Part shown: one piece after another, positions 14,853 to 16,922 of the stretch | Numbering within the stretch: position 1 is the first letter of the stretch | How the letters are laid out: the number at the start of each line of letters is the position of its first letter | Assembly: GCA_013002375.1 (NCBI GenBank) | Contig: JABDJW010000128.1 | Coordinates: 1 to 16,922, forward strand | Reading direction: 5' to 3' | Length of the DNA stretch: 16,922 bases | Source of the DNA: Acidimicrobiales bacterium | GTDB taxonomy: Bacteria; Actinomycetota; Acidimicrobiia; Acidimicrobiales; SHLQ01 | Position numbers and translations under genes: made by a program | Notes under the pieces: generated by a model | The model's input: the letters and a program-made list of their open reading frames with translations, nothing else | The model's database searches: none | Told to the model about the DNA's origin: nothing

Positions 14853-15244
14853 GACACCTCCAGCTGTACCAACAACACGCCGGCTTCCTCGAGTTCGATC
14901 TCGAACACACCGGGCACGAGGGCATCGAAGGTCAGCTCGCCCGCACCATCCTCCAGGGGCACGAACAGGTCGTAGCCGTGGATGTGCACCGCGTCTTCGA
15001 TATCGCCGGTGACCACGACCTTCACGACGTCACCGAGCGACACTTTGTCGCGGCGCGGCCCGCCGGCCAGCTCGCCGTTCACGAGGTCGAGGGCCACGAC
15101 GGTGTCGGCCCCATCGGCGCTCACGGCGGTCGTGGGAGACGGCGAGTCGGCCGGCGTCCTCGAACCGGACTCCCCGCTCGAACCACACGCGGCCGCGCCG
15201 AGGAGCGCCATCGCAACCAGGACCGACGAGACGGGCCGGGTCAT
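14849..15244 (-). CDS. Small cupredoxin-like lipoprotein
   Basis: This 131-residue protein has a lipoprotein-type signal peptide (LLGAAAC, Cys20) followed by a Ser/Thr/Pro-rich linker (21-45). The remaining 85 residues look like a cupredoxin-type beta-barrel: GELAGGPRRDKVSLGDVV, TGDIEDAVHIHGYDLFVPL and a closing PGVFEIELEEAGVLLVQLEV. It should be tethered to the outer face of the membrane. H87 and H89 (HIHGYD) are present, but the usual closing Cys-x-His-x-Met copper loop is not: the segment reads ELEEAG. So it is either a non-type-1 copper binder or a structural cupredoxin. The ATG (15242-15244) overlaps the preceding lipoprotein stop in an ATGA, and its own stop overlaps the next GTG. This tight coupling implies the three proteins are made in fixed proportion and act together. 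Confidence 0.75.
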   Translation of the reverse strand: MTRPVSSVLVAMALLGAAACGSSGESGSRTPADSPSPTTAVSADGADTVVALDLVNGELAGGPRRDKVSLGDVVKVVVTGDIEDAVHIHGYDLFVPLEDGAGELTFDALVPGVFEIELEEAGVLLVQLEVS

Positions 15245-16185
15245 GACGACTCGACCGTGATCATGCTGGAGATCTCGACCGGTTCGCCGTCGATCACGTA
15301 CGGCCGATGGTCGTTCGTGTAGGCGGCCACCGTGATCTCGACCTCGCCGTCAGGCAGGGTCATGATGTGCATGTCGGGGCCGTAGAGCCGCGCCAGCTTG
15401 GTGCCGTTGACCAGGACGTGCAGGTGACCCTCGCCGTCGACGTGATCGCCCGAGGCGTTTTCGGGGCTGAGGGTGAGTCCCTCCCAGTCCACGCTGAGAT
15501 TCCACCCCTTCTTGGGATCGACATCGGTACCGATGAACGTCAACAACATGTCGTCGCCGGCCTCTTGGGTTTCGACGTCGCCATGGCCGTGATCGTCGTG
15601 TTCGTGGTCGGGGACGTCGAGCGTCGCCATCGCGGTCAGCACCTCACCATCGACCGCGAGCGGACTGTGGTTGTTCGCCGACAGCTCCACCATGAAGGTG
15701 TGCTCGATCCCTCCTTCGACGCCGGCCACGAGGACCCAGTCGTTGTAGAAGCGCATCCGCCGTTCGCCATCCACATAGAGGTGATAGTGGCCCTTGCCGT
15801 CGACGTGATCGGTCGACGCCAACTCGGGGGCAACCTCGAAGTCGGTGGTGCTCACATGGACGTTCACACCACCGGCAGGATCGGGATAGACCTCGAGCCC
15901 AACGGTGGGGGCCGGGCCCACGATGTCGATGGGCTCGGCATGCTCCATCTCATGGGCCATGTCGTCGTCGTGCAATTCGTCGTCGTGCATGTCGTCGTCG
16001 TGCATGTCGTCGTCGTCGTGCATGTCGTCGCCGTGATCGTCACCGTGTTCGGCGTCGCCATCGGCGGCTTGTCCGGCCGCGAGCGTGGTTTCGGTCGTGG
16101 TCGGGGGGTCGGAGCCACACGCGGCCGCCAGTACGGCCAAGGTGGCGAAGAGCGCGAGGACACGCGCTCGGATGGGAGTTTTCAT
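15241..16185 (-). CDS. His/Asp/Met-rich lipoprotein with two tandem His-containing domains
   Basis: This 314-residue protein has a lipoprotein signal peptide (LAVLAAAC, Cys23) and a Thr-rich spacer. Residues 44-82 are an extreme acidic and histidine-rich repeat built from HDDDM units (His at 47, 51, 56, 62, 67, 72, 78, 82; Met interspersed), likely to bind copper, zinc or nickel outside the membrane. Two similar domains follow. Domain A (about 94-191) contains STDHVDGKGHYHLYVDG and SANNHSPLAVDGE. Domain B (about 213-312) contains SGDHVDGEGHLHVLVNG and YTNDHRPYVIDGE. The pattern DHVDGxGHxHxxVxG, then NxHxP, then DGE is repeated in the same order, so the protein arose by internal duplication. 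A second His-rich linker (HEHDDHGHG, 194-202) separates the domains. The ATG at 16183-16185 has AGGA about 11 bases upstream. It is the first gene of the coupled three-gene operon. Metal storage or delivery is inferred; no enzyme motif is recognised. Confidence 0.82.
   Translation of the reverse strand: MKTPIRARVLALFATLAVLAAACGSDPPTTTETTLAAGQAADGDAEHGDDHGDDMHDDDDMHDDDMHDDELHDDDMAHEMEHAEPIDIVGPAPTVGLEVYPDPAGGVNVHVSTTDFEVAPELASTDHVDGKGHYHLYVDGERRMRFYNDWVLVAGVEGGIEHTFMVELSANNHSPLAVDGEVLTAMATLDVPDHEHDDHGHGDVETQEAGDDMLLTFIGTDVDPKKGWNLSVDWEGLTLSPENASGDHVDGEGHLHVLVNGTKLARLYGPDMHIMTLPDGEVEITVAAYTNDHRPYVIDGEPVEISSMITVESS
15958..16035 (-). repeat. In-frame 15-bp tandem repeat encoding HDDDM units
   Basis: On the + strand the unit catgtcgtcgtcgtg occurs five times with small changes: 15958-15972, 15973-15987 (caattcgtcgtcgtg), 15988-16002, 16003-16020 (18 bp, one extra gtc) and 16021-16035 (catgtcgtcgccgtg). 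Unit lengths are multiples of three, so copy changes alter the number of metal-ligand repeats without breaking the frame of the lipoprotein gene. Confidence 0.9.
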
Positions 16186-16218
16186 TCGTGGGGGTTCCTC
16201 TCAGAGATCGTTCGTGGA

Positions 16219-16244
16219 CGCCAGCCGCGCATCGGCGACTGGCG
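16219..16244 (-). terminator. Possible hairpin terminator after the small membrane protein gene
   Basis: The 65-bp gap between the two minus-strand genes contains CGCCAG (16219-16224) pairing with CTGGCG (16239-16244), extendable inward by CCG/CGG across a bulge. No U tract follows, so it may be only a weak or Rho-assisted terminator, or a leader hairpin of the lipoprotein operon. Confidence 0.3.
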
Positions 16245-16250
16245 GTTGGG

Positions 16251-16625
16251 TTATCGAACGAGCTCTGGCGGCCCCCGCCGCACGAGCGGTTGACGACGTA
16301 CCGGCGCGACCCGCACCGGCACCGATTGCGCCACGACCCGAGCCCGCGCTTGCGGGATCGGCCAACCGTGGCCGGCCGCGACCCAGCCCGCAGCGCCGGC
16401 CGCCAGCAACCGCAGGCCGTCAGCGATCGACCGCAACAAGCCAATGGTGGCAGCACCGAGGCCGAGCCCGATCACCGTGGCCACGATGCCCGAGGCCGCT
16501 CGGCCGGGATCGGCCGACGAGGTGATGTCGACCATCAACGCTATGGCGCTGACCAGGACGACCGGCAGCAGTGCGAGCGCGAGCAGAAGCTGCCCGGTAC
16601 TGGCGTGGTGCCGATGGCCGTTCAC
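16251..16625 (-). CDS. Small membrane protein of unknown function
   Basis: This 124-residue protein has two clear hydrophobic segments (about 12-33, QLLLALALLPVVLVSAIALM; about 44-65, ASGIVATVIGLGLGAATIGL) and possibly a third (70-85). A basic, Arg/Pro-rich tail (93-124) suggests it stays in the cytoplasm by the positive-inside rule. The N-terminus NGHRHHAS carries three histidines. I do not recognise the family. The GTG start (16623-16625) has no ribosome binding site but sits 7 bases after TACACT, so it is probably translated from a leaderless mRNA. It lies between a thioesterase gene and the metal-lipoprotein operon on the same strand, with a weak hairpin after it, and may be an independent unit. 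The alternative is a non-coding shadow of high-GC DNA, but the membrane segments argue for a real gene. Confidence 0.6.
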   Translation of the reverse strand: MNGHRHHASTGQLLLALALLPVVLVSAIALMVDITSSADPGRAASGIVATVIGLGLGAATIGLLRSIADGLRLLAAGAAGWVAAGHGWPIPQARARVVAQSVPVRVAPVRRQPLVRRGPPELVR

Positions 16626-16632
16626 GGCGACC

Positions 16633-16659
16633 AGTGTAGAGCGGCCGCGGCGCCGCCAA
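16633..16659 (-). promoter_or_regulatory. Probable leaderless promoter of the small membrane protein gene
   Basis: On the minus strand TACACT (16633-16638) is a good actinobacterial -10 hexamer. It ends 7 bases before the GTG at 16625, which places the transcription start at or beside the start codon. A weak -35 candidate TTGGCG (16654-16659) lies 15 bases upstream. No Shine-Dalgarno sequence fits between. Confidence 0.5.
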
Positions 16660-16671
16660 CCATCGGGCCCG

Positions 16672-16922
16672 TCACACCGAATCCGGGGGCGGCAGCACGG
16701 CGAAGCTGCTGGTGGCCGAGGCCACCAGTCGGCCGTCGGCGTCGGTCGTCCTCGCCGACAGGTGCACCACCCGCCGGCCGGCCCGGATCACCGTGGCCTC
16801 AGCGGTGAGGCGGCCGGTTCGGGCCGACGCCAGGTAGCGAGTGTGCATCTCGATTGTGGCGCATCGATTGCCGGGGTCGATCGCTCCCATCGTGGCGCCG
16901 CCCATCGCAGTGTCCATCAATG
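16672..16922 (-). CDS. C-terminal part of a PaaI/4HBT-like hotdog thioesterase, cut by the window edge
   Basis: The 82 visible residues run to a TGA at 16672-16674; the 5' end lies beyond the right edge. MDTAMGGATMGAID, RCATIEMHTRYLASAR, GRLTAEATVIRAGRRVVHLSARTTDADGRLVASATSSFAVL is the usual order of the second half of a PaaI-type hotdog domain: the DTAMG helix, the EMHTRYL strand and the GRRVVHLSA strand. Family members are about 130-150 residues, so roughly 50-60 residues, including the HGG motif region, are missing. The predicted role is hydrolysis of an acyl-CoA thioester in the cytoplasm; the substrate is unknown. A TTG/ATG near the edge is in frame but is probably internal. The stop lies 46 bp from the GTG of the next gene. 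Confidence 0.8.
   Translation of the reverse strand, partial: LMDTAMGGATMGAIDPGNRCATIEMHTRYLASARTGRLTAEATVIRAGRRVVHLSARTTDADGRLVASATSSFAVLPPPDSV

Noticed and set aside
14092..14925. An alternative minus-strand frame overlapping the membrane protein
   Set aside because: It is Arg/Ala-rich without membrane segments; the 466-residue frame has a signal peptide, regular hydrophobic helices and a GTGA overlap.

Overview
The window is high-GC, densely coding DNA with GTG starts, 4-base stop/start overlaps and at least one likely leaderless promoter. This fits an actinobacterium. The mixture of sulfotransferase-like proteins, large Calx-beta/malectin secreted proteins and His-rich lipoproteins suggests a free-living, possibly aquatic Acidimicrobiia-type lineage; that placement is inference. 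No rRNA, tRNA, CRISPR, insertion sequence or phage gene was seen.

Left third (1-5279, + strand): a tightly packed operon. The tail of an unidentified gene overlaps a GT4-type glycosyltransferase (128-1156). This overlaps the first of three tandem sulfotransferase-like paralogues (1156-2550, 2572-3942, 3939-5279). Each paralogue pairs a PAPS-type sulfotransferase domain with the same kind of C-terminal beta-rich domain. The middle copy has lost the key PAPS-loop residues. The junction of copies 2 and 3 is a perfect 20-bp tandem duplication carrying the start and stop codons; with one unit only, the two genes would be a single fused reading frame. The likely output is a sulfated glycan, but its chemistry cannot be read from the sequence.

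Middle (5304-13335, - strand): a secreted beta-propeller protein with thrombospondin-3-type repeats and a C-terminal Calx-beta module (11179-13335) is followed by a family-61-type (DUF563) glycosyltransferase (9757-11034). Next, 22 bp on, comes a 1476-residue secreted protein (5304-9734) with a glucose/sorbosone-dehydrogenase-like propeller, Ca-binding repeats, Ig/cadherin-like and malectin domains, and a closely related Calx-beta end (72 of 112 identical residues by hand alignment). The + and - operons converge with 24 bp between stops. Together they look like a surface-glycan and secreted glycan-interacting matrix locus.

Right part (13452-16185, - strand): a translationally coupled three-gene envelope operon. 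It encodes a lipoprotein with an extreme His/Asp/Met repeat and two copies of a His-containing domain, a small cupredoxin-like lipoprotein, and a polytopic membrane protein whose mature N-terminus is predicted to be histidine. Metal (copper) handling is the most economical reading but is inferred. At the edge lie a small membrane protein with a probable leaderless promoter (16251-16625) and the C-terminal part of a PaaI/4HBT-like hotdog thioesterase running off the window (16672-16922).
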